Positions 6,931 to 14,055 of a DNA stretch of 15,507 nucleotides are shown here, piece after piece. The number at the start of each line of letters is the position of its first letter. Position 1 is the stretch's first letter. The notes under the pieces were generated by a model. It was not told where the DNA came from, ran no database searches, and worked only from the letters and a program-made list of their open reading frames with translations. The position numbers were made by a program, and so were the translations under genes. The DNA is taken from positions 1-15,507 of the forward strand of contig DKYC01000091.1 in NCBI GenBank assembly GCA_002492295.1. The letters run 5' to 3'. The DNA comes from Lachnospiraceae bacterium UBA7110. Its GTDB lineage: Bacteria > Bacillota > Clostridia > Lachnospirales > Lachnospiraceae.

Positions 6931-6937
6931 GAGGAGG
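6931..6937 (+). promoter_or_regulatory. Ribosome binding site of atpD
   Basis: GAGGAGG lies ten bases before the ATG at 6948 and immediately downstream of the inverted-repeat block, so atpD has its own strong initiation site despite the interrupted operon. Confidence 0.7.
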
Positions 6938-6947
6938 TTGAACATTC

Positions 6948-8354
6948 ATGACGACAGGGAAAATTGTGGAAATATCAGGACCGGTTATTGACTGCGAATT
7001 TGAACAGGGGCATCTGCCCAGAATTAAAGAGGCGTTGACCGTATCGGTTAACGGAAAGGAACGGGTAATGGAGGTTGCGCAGCACATCGGCAGGGATACG
7101 GTGCGCTGCATTATGCTGGCGGAAAGCGAGGACCTTTCGAGGGGAATGGAAGTCAAGGCAGACGGACATGGCATACGGGTTCCGGTCGGCGTCTGCACGC
7201 TTGGAAGAATGTTCAATGTGCTCGGACAGCCGATTGATGGAAAGCCTCCGGTTCCGGCGCAGGAGAAATGGTGGGAAATCCACAGAAAACCGCCGAAATT
7301 TGAAGAACAGCGTCCGGTCGTGGAAATACTGGAAACAGGAATAAAGGTAATTGACTTGTTGGAGCCGTACCCGAAGGGCGGCAAAATCGGTCTGTTTGGC
7401 GGTGCCGGCGTTGGGAAAACGGTTTTGATACAGGAATTGATTCATAACGTCGCAATGGAGCATGGCGGATACTCGATTTTTACGGGAGTGGGCGAACGCA
7501 GCCGCGAGGGAAATGATTTATGGACGGAAATGCAGGAGAGCGGCGTTGCGGATAAAACGGCGCTTGTGTTCGGACAAATGAACGAATCCCCGGGTGTGCG
7601 TATGCGTGTGGCGCTTTCCGGTCTTACAATGGCGGAATATTTCCGGGACGAGGAGCATAAAGATGTCCTTTTGTTTATTGATAATATTTTCCGCTTTGTG
7701 CAGGCAGGAAGCGAGGTTTCCACGCTGCTTGGCAGAATGCCCTCCGCGGTAGGTTACCAGCCGACGCTTGCCGGGGAAATGGGCGCTTTACAGGAACGGA
7801 TTACCTCGACCAAAAGCGGCTCCGTAACCTCGGTGCAGGCGGTCTATGTGCCTGCGGATGATTTGACGGACCCGGCTCCGGCGACAACGTTTACGCACTT
7901 GGACGCGACGACCGTATTGAACCGTAAAATTGCGGAGCAGGGTATCTATCCGGCGGTTGACCCGCTGGCTTCAACCTCGCGCATTTTGGAGGCGGATATT
8001 GTGGGCGAGGAGCACTACGAGGTTGCAAGGGCAGTACAGGAGATTTTGCAGAAGTATAATGAATTGCAGGATATTATTGCGATTCTTGGTATGGATGAGC
8101 TGAGTGACGAGGACAAACAGACGGTTACGCGTGCGCGGAAAATCCAAAGGTTTTTGGCACAGCCGACGCACGTGGCAGAGAAATTTACCGGGATTCCCGG
8201 CATTTATGTACCGCTTAGCGAGACAATCCGTGGCTTTAAGGCTATTATAAGCGGAGAGATGGATGCATATCCGGAGGCTGCATTCTACAATGTGGGAACC
8301 ATTGACGATGTGGTGAAAAAAGCAGAACAGATAAGGCAGGAAGCAATTGCATGA
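6948..8354 (+). CDS. atpD: F-type ATP synthase subunit beta (F1, catalytic)
   Basis: Beta is the catalytic subunit that makes or hydrolyses ATP. It has 468 aa, the normal length. Visible landmarks are the N-terminal barrel starting GKIVEISGPVIDCEF, the Walker A motif GGAGVGKT (151-158), the catalytic glutamate and neighbouring arginine E183-R184 in GVGERSREGND, the Walker B strand LLFIDNIFRF (241-250) with D245, the signature PAVDPLASTS (335-344), and the DELSDED lever (383-389) that contacts gamma. All key residues look intact. It overlaps the next gene by four bases (ATGA), so atpD and atpC are probably translationally coupled. It lies 164 bp from atpG, behind a structured spacer. Confidence 0.97.
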   Translation: MTTGKIVEISGPVIDCEFEQGHLPRIKEALTVSVNGKERVMEVAQHIGRDTVRCIMLAESEDLSRGMEVKADGHGIRVPVGVCTLGRMFNVLGQPIDGKPPVPAQEKWWEIHRKPPKFEEQRPVVEILETGIKVIDLLEPYPKGGKIGLFGGAGVGKTVLIQELIHNVAMEHGGYSIFTGVGERSREGNDLWTEMQESGVADKTALVFGQMNESPGVRMRVALSGLTMAEYFRDEEHKDVLLFIDNIFRFVQAGSEVSTLLGRMPSAVGYQPTLAGEMGALQERITSTKSGSVTSVQAVYVPADDLTDPAPATTFTHLDATTVLNRKIAEQGIYPAVDPLASTSRILEADIVGEEHYEVARAVQEILQKYNELQDIIAILGMDELSDEDKQTVTRARKIQRFLAQPTHVAEKFTGIPGIYVPLSETIRGFKAIISGEMDAYPEAAFYNVGTIDDVVKKAEQIRQEAIA

Positions 8355-8779
8355 GTTCGTTTCAGGTTTCTATTTTGGCAGCGGATAATGTCCTGTACGA
8401 AGGTCCGTGTGAGTATCTGATTGTTCCCACTATACACGGACAGTACGGAATCCTTGCACATCACAGCAATATGATCAGCGCAGTGGTACCGGGGGAGCTT
8501 TCTTATCGGACGCCGGATGGCAAAGAGCAGCTTGCGGCAGTATCCGCAGGTCTTGTAAAAGTAGAAAACAATGAGGTGCTTGTGCTGGTCGACACGGCGG
8601 AACGTCCGGAGGAGATTGACGCCAACCGCGCAAAGAGGGCGGCGGACGAGGCGAAAGAGGCGATTTTGCAGAAACGCAGTTTTCAGGAATACCGCTCCGC
8701 GCAGGCAACGCTTGCAAGGGAGATTAACCGGCTTGAAGTAAAGCGTCATTATGATGATTCTGTTGGAAGGCATTTGTAA
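8351..8779 (+). CDS. atpC: F-type ATP synthase subunit epsilon (F1)
   Basis: Epsilon is the central-stalk subunit that joins gamma to the c-ring and can inhibit ATP hydrolysis. It has 142 aa, a full two-domain length. The N-terminal beta-sandwich (1-84) contains the family segment YGILAHHSNMISAVVPGEL (32-50) and GLVKVENNEVLVLVDTAERP (67-86). The C-terminal helical hairpin (about 87-132) is present and rich in Ala, Glu, Lys and Arg, so the regulatory arm is not truncated. The start overlaps the atpD stop by four bases. A strong terminator follows 18 bp after the stop, marking the end of the operon. Confidence 0.94.
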   Translation: MSSFQVSILAADNVLYEGPCEYLIVPTIHGQYGILAHHSNMISAVVPGELSYRTPDGKEQLAAVSAGLVKVENNEVLVLVDTAERPEEIDANRAKRAADEAKEAILQKRSFQEYRSAQATLAREINRLEVKRHYDDSVGRHL

Positions 8780-8797
8780 ATAGTGGAATATAAACAG

Positions 8798-8828
8798 GAA
8801 AAGCGGGTGCATGGCATCCGTTTTTCTT
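8798..8828 (+). terminator. Rho-independent terminator of the atp operon
   Basis: GAAAAGCGGGTGC (8798-8810) and GCATCCGTTTTTC (8814-8826) pair over thirteen positions with two wobbles around an ATG triloop. The TTTTTCTT run begins inside the distal arm. It lies 18 bp past the atpC stop. The A-run in the left arm could let it act in both directions. Confidence 0.85.
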
Positions 8829-8896
8829 GACTGAGCAGGAATGTACGCTGTTACGATTCCCTTTCACTGGAAAAGGGGTGAGCATATGAAAATAAC

Positions 8897-8925
8897 TTGC
8901 AATCGTAATTTACACACCATATAAT
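8897..8925 (+). promoter_or_regulatory. Sigma-A-type promoter of the first Uma2 gene
   Basis: The -35 is TTGCAA (8897-8902), the spacer is 17 bp and the -10 is a perfect TATAAT (8920-8925). Transcription would start near 8932, so the leader is only about 15 nt and begins almost at the ribosome binding site. Confidence 0.7.
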
Positions 8926-8931
8926 ATAGAA

Positions 8932-8944
8932 AAGGATGGTGATC
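8932..8944 (+). promoter_or_regulatory. Extended Shine-Dalgarno of the first Uma2 gene
   Basis: AAGGATGGTGATC matches the full anti-Shine-Dalgarno complement AAGGAGGTGATC apart from one inserted or substituted base, and ends two bases before the ATG. It fixes the start at 8947. Confidence 0.6.
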
Positions 8945-8946
8945 AA

Positions 8947-9498
8947 ATGAATGCAGCAGCAAAACAATTAAACCATTACACAATTGAGGATATATATAAT
9001 TTACCGGATGGACAAAGGGCAGAACTGATTGACGGTGAATTATATATGATGGCAGCGCCTAGCAGAATCCATCAAAAATTTGTTATGACATTATCAAATA
9101 GCATTTTTAATTATATTCAAGACAAAAACGGAGATTGTGAAGTGTATCCTTCTCCATTTGCAGTCTTCTTATATGAGAACAATGAAATCTATCTTGAACC
9201 CGATATTTCTGTTATTTGTGATAAAGACAAACTTACAGACGAGGGCTGCAAGGGTGCGCCGGATTGGATCATTGAAATCGTTTCGCCGTCCAGCCGTCCA
9301 ATGGATTACAACAAGAAGCTATTAAAATATGGCACGGCAGGAGTGCGGGAATATTGGATTGTTGATCCAATGAAACAGTTGATAATGGTTTACAATTTTG
9401 AATATGATACTTACGAACAATATTCTTTTACAGATAAAATAAAAGCTGGAATCTATGAAGATTTTGAAATTGACTTTAAAGAAATAAGTATTGAATAG
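8947..9498 (+). CDS. Uma2 family protein (DUF820, restriction endonuclease-like fold), copy 1
   Basis: This 183-aa protein belongs to the Uma2/DUF820 group, which has a PD-(D/E)XK nuclease-like fold; the biological role of most members is unknown. The N-terminal motif YTIEDIYNLPDGQRAELIDG (11-30) is followed by APSRIHQ. The putative active-site pattern is D86 in LEPDISVIC, E110 in IIEIVSPS, and K124 in KKLLKYGTAGVREYW. It has its own promoter and lies about 50 bp upstream of murE on the same strand, so read-through into murE is likely because no terminator intervenes. Its base composition is more AT-rich than murE and priA. A clear paralogue lies downstream of priA. Whether it cuts nucleic acid cannot be judged from sequence. 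Confidence 0.88.
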   Translation: MNAAAKQLNHYTIEDIYNLPDGQRAELIDGELYMMAAPSRIHQKFVMTLSNSIFNYIQDKNGDCEVYPSPFAVFLYENNEIYLEPDISVICDKDKLTDEGCKGAPDWIIEIVSPSSRPMDYNKKLLKYGTAGVREYWIVDPMKQLIMVYNFEYDTYEQYSFTDKIKAGIYEDFEIDFKEISIE

Positions 9499-9550
9499 CA
9501 GTGACATGAAAAGGGATTGGTTGAATAAGTAAAAAGCGAGGCAAATGGCG

Positions 9551-11032
9551 ATGTTAAAATGTAAAGACTTATTAAAGGGCTTTGATTACGAATGCACAAG
9601 CGGCAGTACGGACACGATGATTTCCGAGGTGGTAAACGATTCGAGAAAAATCACAAAGGACTGCCTTTTTATCTGTATTGTGGGCGCAAACTTTGACGGG
9701 CACAGCGCGGCGGCGCAGGCGGTTTCGGATGGTGCGGCGGTGCTTGTGGTGAGCAAGGATGTGGAGCTGCCGCATGATACGGCGGTTACGGTTATCAAGG
9801 TAGCGGACACAAGATACGCGATGGCGTTTATTTCCGCAAATTATTTCGGGAATCCTGCGGACAGCATGAAAATCATCGGCGTGACCGGAACAAAGGGAAA
9901 GACAACGACGACTTATCTTGTCAAATACATTCTCGAAAATGCAGGCTATAAGGTAGGACTTGTGGGAACCATTGAAACCATTATCGGCGATAAGGTTATC
10001 CCCGCGTCCAACACAACGCCCGAATCATTTATATTGCAGCAGTATTTTAAGGAAATGAAGGATATCGGCTGTGACGCAGTGGTGATTGAAGCATCGTCAC
10101 AGGGCTTTAAACTGCACAGGACACAAGGCTTTACATTTGACTATGGGATTTTCACAAATATTGAGCCGGACCATATCGGACCGAATGAGCACGCGGACTT
10201 TGACGAATACCTTGACTGCAAGGCGATGCTTTTCAAACAGTGCAAGGTGGGCATTGTAAATCGTGACGACCAGCATTGGGAAAAGATTGTAAAAAATCAC
10301 ACTTGCGCGTTGGAGACGTATGGTTTTGACGAGCAGGCGGATTTGCGTGCAAGCGACTTAAAGCTTGTGACAGGCGCAGGATTTTTGGGAATTGACTTTA
10401 AAGTGTCGGGACTTTTGAATATGGAGATTGAAACGGACATTCCCGGCAAGTTCAGTGCGTACAACGCGCTCACGGCGATTGCGATTTGCAGGCATTTCGG
10501 CGTGAACGAGGAGAACATCAAAAAGGCGCTTCTGGGTGCAAAGGTAAAGGGCAGGATTGAAATGGTCAAGGTGTCCGACGACTTTACGCTGATGATTGAT
10601 TACGCGCACAATGCGATGGCGTTAGAGAGCCTTTTGACGACCTTAAAGGAATACAATCCGAACCGCCTTGTATGTCTTTTCGGATGCGGCGGAAACCGCT
10701 CGAAGCTGCGGCGCTATGAAATGGGCGAGGTCAGCGGAAAGCTTGCGGATTTGACGATTATCACGTCCGACAACCCGCGCTTTGAGGAGCCGCAGGATAT
10801 TATCGATGATATTAAGACGGGAATCGGGAAAACGGACGGGAAATATATTGAGATTTGCGATAGGAAAGAAGCAATCAAATATGCGATTACGCACGGGCAG
10901 AAAGGCGATATCATTGTGCTTGCCGGAAAGGGGCATGAGGATTATCAGGAGATTAAGGGCGTTAAATACCCAATGGATGAGCGCGTTTTGATTGATGAGA
11001 TACTAAAAGAAATAGGTTGGAAACAAAATTGA
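9551..11032 (+). CDS. murE: UDP-MurNAc-L-Ala-D-Glu:meso-diaminopimelate ligase
   Basis: MurE is a cytoplasmic Mur ligase that adds the third amino acid to the peptidoglycan stem peptide using ATP. The product is 493 aa. The N-terminal UDP-binding domain has VVNDSRKITKDCLFIC (27-42). The ATP loop is GVTGTKGKTTTTYL (110-123). The lysine that is carbamylated in the family is K224 in LDCKAMLF, and the C-terminal ligand motif is DNPR (407-410), which in MurE marks meso-diaminopimelate as substrate. The end carries AGKGHEDYQEI. An ATG at 9545 is in frame, but GAGG at 9538-9541 fits better with the ATG at 9551 (nine bases). It lies away from the usual mur/fts cluster and overlaps priA by one base. 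The variant GNRSKLRRYEMG in place of the usual GDRD-x-x-KRP-type segment is noted, so a paralogue with altered role is possible. Confidence 0.9.
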   Translation: MLKCKDLLKGFDYECTSGSTDTMISEVVNDSRKITKDCLFICIVGANFDGHSAAAQAVSDGAAVLVVSKDVELPHDTAVTVIKVADTRYAMAFISANYFGNPADSMKIIGVTGTKGKTTTTYLVKYILENAGYKVGLVGTIETIIGDKVIPASNTTPESFILQQYFKEMKDIGCDAVVIEASSQGFKLHRTQGFTFDYGIFTNIEPDHIGPNEHADFDEYLDCKAMLFKQCKVGIVNRDDQHWEKIVKNHTCALETYGFDEQADLRASDLKLVTGAGFLGIDFKVSGLLNMEIETDIPGKFSAYNALTAIAICRHFGVNEENIKKALLGAKVKGRIEMVKVSDDFTLMIDYAHNAMALESLLTTLKEYNPNRLVCLFGCGGNRSKLRRYEMGEVSGKLADLTIITSDNPRFEEPQDIIDDIKTGIGKTDGKYIEICDRKEAIKYAITHGQKGDIIVLAGKGHEDYQEIKGVKYPMDERVLIDEILKEIGWKQN

Positions 11033-13293
11033 TGACAGGCAGATTTGCAAATATAATTGTAGACATATCACATGAGAAGGTGGACCGCACCTTTCAGTAT
11101 AAAATCCCCGATGCGCTGCAAGGCAAAATAGAGGTCGGCACAGCAGTGACAATCCCGTTTGGCATGGGAAACAAGCGCATCAGGGGCTATGTCATGGAAA
11201 TTACCGATAAAGCGGAATATGAGATTGCAAAATTAAAAAGTATTGAGGCGGTTATCGAGGGGGCAGTGACGGCAGAGAGCGACGCAATCAGGCTTGCGTG
11301 GTGGATTAAGAAAAACTACGGCGCAACCATGATTTCCGCGCTGAAAACCGTTCTGCCCGTAAAACAGAAAATGAAACAGGTTGTAAAGCGCACCCTGCAC
11401 TGTCTTGTTGATGCCGAAACGGCGAAAATGTACGTATGCGATTTTGAGGTAAAGCATCAGACGGCAAAAGCAAGACTTATGCGGGAATTGGGCATGCAAC
11501 CTGTTTTGCCGTATACGCTTGTCACGGGAAAGCTGGGGATTGCGCCGCAGACAATCCAATCCTTGGTAAAAGCAGGACTTGTCCGTGTCGAGGCGTCTGA
11601 TACATACCGAAATCCTCTGCCAGCCGCGGTCTCGGGCGGGTGGCAGAATCAGGGCAAAAAGGAGCTTTCCCCAAATCAGCATGCGATTGTTGCGGGGATC
11701 ATGGGAGAATATGAGCGTGGACTACGCGGCACGTATTTAATCCACGGCGTGACGGGGAGCGGAAAGACAGAGGTCTACATGGCGTTAATTGAGTCTGTTA
11801 TTCGTATGGGAAAGCAGGCAGTGATGCTGATTCCCGAGATTGCGCTGACGTATCAGACGCTGATTCGTTTTTACCAGCGGTTTGGCGAGCGCGTTTCCGT
11901 GATGAATTCCCGGCTTTCGGCAGGCGAGCGCTCCGACCAGTGCGAGCGGGCAAGGCGGGGCGAGATTGACATTATCATTGGTCCGCGTTCTGCGCTTTTT
12001 ACGCCGTTTGAACGGCTTGGTCTTGTGATTATCGACGAGGAGCATGAGAGCAGCTACAAGAGCGAAACGATGCCGAAATATCATGCAAGGGAAGTTGCCG
12101 GAGAGCTTTGCCGCATGAAGGGTGCAAGTCTGGTGCTTGGTTCTGCGACGCCGTCGGTGGAGACTTATTATAGGGCAAAGCAGGGAGAGATTCGCCTTTT
12201 TACGCTAAAGGAACGGCTTGCGGGCGGCGCGCTGCCGCGGGTTTATGTGGAGGATTTGCGCGTCGAGTTGAAAGAGGGAAACCGTTCGATTTTCAGCAGG
12301 CGGCTTTCTGCATTGATTGATGACCGGTTGAAAAAGGGTGAGCAGACAATGCTTTTTTTGAATCGAAGAGGGTATGCAGGCTTTGTGTCGTGCCGTGCGT
12401 GCGGTCATGTGATGAAGTGTCCGCACTGCGACGTGTCGCTTTCGGAGCATACGGACCGGTATAAGAAAACGAGCAGACTTGTGTGCCATTACTGCGGTTA
12501 TGAGACGCCGAACGTGACGCTTTGTCCAAAGTGCGGCTCAAAATATATCTTGGGGTTTCGCGCGGGAACGCAGCAGATTGAGGAGCTTTTGCACAAGGAA
12601 TTTCCAAGTGCGCGTGTGCTGCGCATGGACGCGGACACGACGCGGACGAAGGACAGCTATGAAAAACTGCTGTCCGCGTTTGCGAACGAGGAGGCGGATA
12701 TTCTTGTCGGAACGCAGATGATTGTAAAGGGGCATGATTTTGCGAAGGTGACGCTTGTGGGGATTCTTGCCGCGGATATGTCGCTGCACGCAAATGATTT
12801 CAGAGCAGGAGAACGCACGTTCCAGCTTCTGACGCAGGCGGCGGGACGTGCGGGCAGAGGTACGCTTGCGGGCGAGGTGGTGATACAGACGTATCAGCCG
12901 GAGCACTATACGATTGTCCATGCGGCAAATCAGGATTATGAGGGCTTTTTTGACGAGGAGATTTCCTATCGGGATTTGATGCTGTATCCGCCTGCTGCGC
13001 ATATGATGGCGGTGCTTGTGACGGCAGCCGACGAGCTCGTGGGCGCGGAACACGCAAGGGAGCTTGTGGATTGCGCGAGAAGTCGGTTTGCGCAGGAAAA
13101 GCCTGCGGTGATTGGGCCGTCGAGCGCGAGCGTTGGGAAGATTAATGATGTGTATCGGTTTGTATTTTACGTAAAGCATCGAGACTATGAAGTGCTGGTG
13201 GCGGTTAAGGATGTGTTAGAGCAGTTGGTGAACGGGAAACAGTGGAACAGCGACAGCGTACAGTTTGACTTTAATCCGATGAGTAGTTATTGA
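11032..13293 (+). CDS. priA: Primosomal protein N', replication restart helicase
   Basis: PriA is the superfamily 2 DNA helicase that recognises stalled forks and reloads the replisome. The product is 753 aa. The N-terminal DNA-binding region begins FANIIVDISHEKVDRTFQY. The Walker A motif is GVTGSGKT (239-246), the DEEH box is 335-338 in LVIIDEEHESSYK, and motif III is GSATPS (370-375). Eight cysteines form two zinc sites: C454, C457, C463, C466, C485, C488, C498 and C501. The late helicase motif TQAAGRAGRG lies at 601-610. The open frame extends to a TTG at 11017, but the ATG at 11032 overlaps the murE stop (TGATG), which suggests coupled translation. The usual downstream partners def and fmt are absent; a Uma2 gene follows instead. 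No clear terminator was seen after the stop. Confidence 0.95.
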   Translation: MTGRFANIIVDISHEKVDRTFQYKIPDALQGKIEVGTAVTIPFGMGNKRIRGYVMEITDKAEYEIAKLKSIEAVIEGAVTAESDAIRLAWWIKKNYGATMISALKTVLPVKQKMKQVVKRTLHCLVDAETAKMYVCDFEVKHQTAKARLMRELGMQPVLPYTLVTGKLGIAPQTIQSLVKAGLVRVEASDTYRNPLPAAVSGGWQNQGKKELSPNQHAIVAGIMGEYERGLRGTYLIHGVTGSGKTEVYMALIESVIRMGKQAVMLIPEIALTYQTLIRFYQRFGERVSVMNSRLSAGERSDQCERARRGEIDIIIGPRSALFTPFERLGLVIIDEEHESSYKSETMPKYHAREVAGELCRMKGASLVLGSATPSVETYYRAKQGEIRLFTLKERLAGGALPRVYVEDLRVELKEGNRSIFSRRLSALIDDRLKKGEQTMLFLNRRGYAGFVSCRACGHVMKCPHCDVSLSEHTDRYKKTSRLVCHYCGYETPNVTLCPKCGSKYILGFRAGTQQIEELLHKEFPSARVLRMDADTTRTKDSYEKLLSAFANEEADILVGTQMIVKGHDFAKVTLVGILAADMSLHANDFRAGERTFQLLTQAAGRAGRGTLAGEVVIQTYQPEHYTIVHAANQDYEGFFDEEISYRDLMLYPPAAHMMAVLVTAADELVGAEHARELVDCARSRFAQEKPAVIGPSSASVGKINDVYRFVFYVKHRDYEVLVAVKDVLEQLVNGKQWNSDSVQFDFNPMSSY

Positions 13294-13326
13294 TTTTGCG
13301 CATTGACTTAGTATATAAGAATTTGA

Positions 13327-13355
13327 TTGTGTTTCCATAGATTGCAGGATATAAT
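13327..13355 (+). promoter_or_regulatory. Likely promoter of the second Uma2 gene
   Basis: A perfect TATAAT is at 13350-13355. At 17-bp spacing the -35 is TTGTGT (13327-13332), only three of six consensus bases. The position, 28 bp before the gene start, is right. Another weak pair, TTGATT (13290-13295) and TATATA (13312-13317), is also possible. Confidence 0.45.
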
Positions 13356-13382
13356 AGTATTAAACGTGGAGGGGTAGAAATT

Positions 13383-13913
13383 ATGGATGCACTGAGAAAA
13401 GAAGGCGGTTATACAATAGACGATATTTATGCCCTGCCTGATGGTGAACGAGCCGAGTTGATTGACGGAAAGATTTATTATATGGCGCCCCCAAGCAGGA
13501 CACATCAGCGGATATTGTTTTCATTAAGCAGAAAGATTGCCGATTATATTGATTCCCAAAATGGAAATTGTGAGATTAATATCGCGCCGTTTGCTGTTTT
13601 CTTATACGATGATGATATCAATTATATAGAACCGGATATTTCTGTCATTTGTGATGCTTCAAAACTGGACGATAAAGGGTGTCACGGCGCTCCGGATTGG
13701 ATTGTTGAGATTGTTTCACCCGGGAACAAGCCGATGGATTATTTCACGAAGCTGTTTCAATATCGAACGGCAGGCGTTAGGGAATATTGGATTGTTGATC
13801 CTGCAAAGGAGATGGTTACAGTATATCGGTTTGAAAAGGAAACAATGGACGAATACTCCTTTGGCGAAGAGATACCGGTTGGGATTTATGAAGGCTTTTC
13901 TATCAAGGTATAG
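13383..13913 (+). CDS. Uma2 family protein (DUF820, restriction endonuclease-like fold), copy 2
   Basis: This is a 176-aa paralogue of the gene at 8947, alike over nearly its whole length. Shared blocks include LPDG-x-RAELIDG, EPDISVICD, KGAPDW/HGAPDW and the identical run TAGVREYWIVDP. The putative active-site residues D85, E109 and K123 are kept. GGAGGGG at 13368-13374 gives a clear start at 13383. Differences concentrate at the N-terminus, in the helix after SR-x-HQ and in the last 30 residues. It has its own likely promoter and a terminator 26 bp after the stop, so it forms a single-gene unit. Function is unknown; it may be a duplicated nuclease-like protein, perhaps moved by transposable elements in other genomes. 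Confidence 0.88.
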   Translation: MDALRKEGGYTIDDIYALPDGERAELIDGKIYYMAPPSRTHQRILFSLSRKIADYIDSQNGNCEINIAPFAVFLYDDDINYIEPDISVICDASKLDDKGCHGAPDWIVEIVSPGNKPMDYFTKLFQYRTAGVREYWIVDPAKEMVTVYRFEKETMDEYSFGEEIPVGIYEGFSIKV

Positions 13914-13938
13914 CAGAAAATATAACAGCTTGTTTATG

Positions 13939-13975
13939 AAAGCATTTGGAAAGACATATTCCGAATGCTTTTTAT
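13939..13975 (+). terminator. Rho-independent terminator after the second Uma2 gene
   Basis: AAAGCATTTGGAA (13939-13951) pairs with TTCCGAATGCTTT (13959-13971) with one internal mismatch, around a seven-base loop. The T-run covers 13969-13973. It is well placed, 26 bp after the stop. Confidence 0.8.
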
Positions 13976-13984
13976 TCAATAAGA

Positions 13985-14003
13985 CGGCTCGCAAAGCGAG
14001 TCG
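13985..14003. repeat. Small GC-rich inverted repeat upstream of the hydrolase gene
   Basis: CGGCTCGC (13985-13992) and GCGAGTCG (13996-14003) pair with one wobble around AAA. The stretch from here to about 14030 is more GC-rich than its surroundings and unlike the flanking genes. It may be a fragment of a dispersed repeat; no other copy was seen in the window. Confidence 0.4.
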
Positions 14004-14055
14004 GCGTTTGATGCATACGGGCGTCCAGATGAAAATAAAGGAGTGCGGTTTTACG

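Noticed and set aside
12538..13179. Minus-strand frame of 213 codons opposite priA
   Set aside because: It is opposite the helicase core motifs of priA and rich in Arg and His as antisense frames of GC-rich genes often are.
13651..14055. Extension of the hydrolase frame upstream through the second Uma2 gene
   Set aside because: This part overlaps Uma2 in another frame and crosses a terminator hairpin; the conserved hydrolase fold starts only after 14056.
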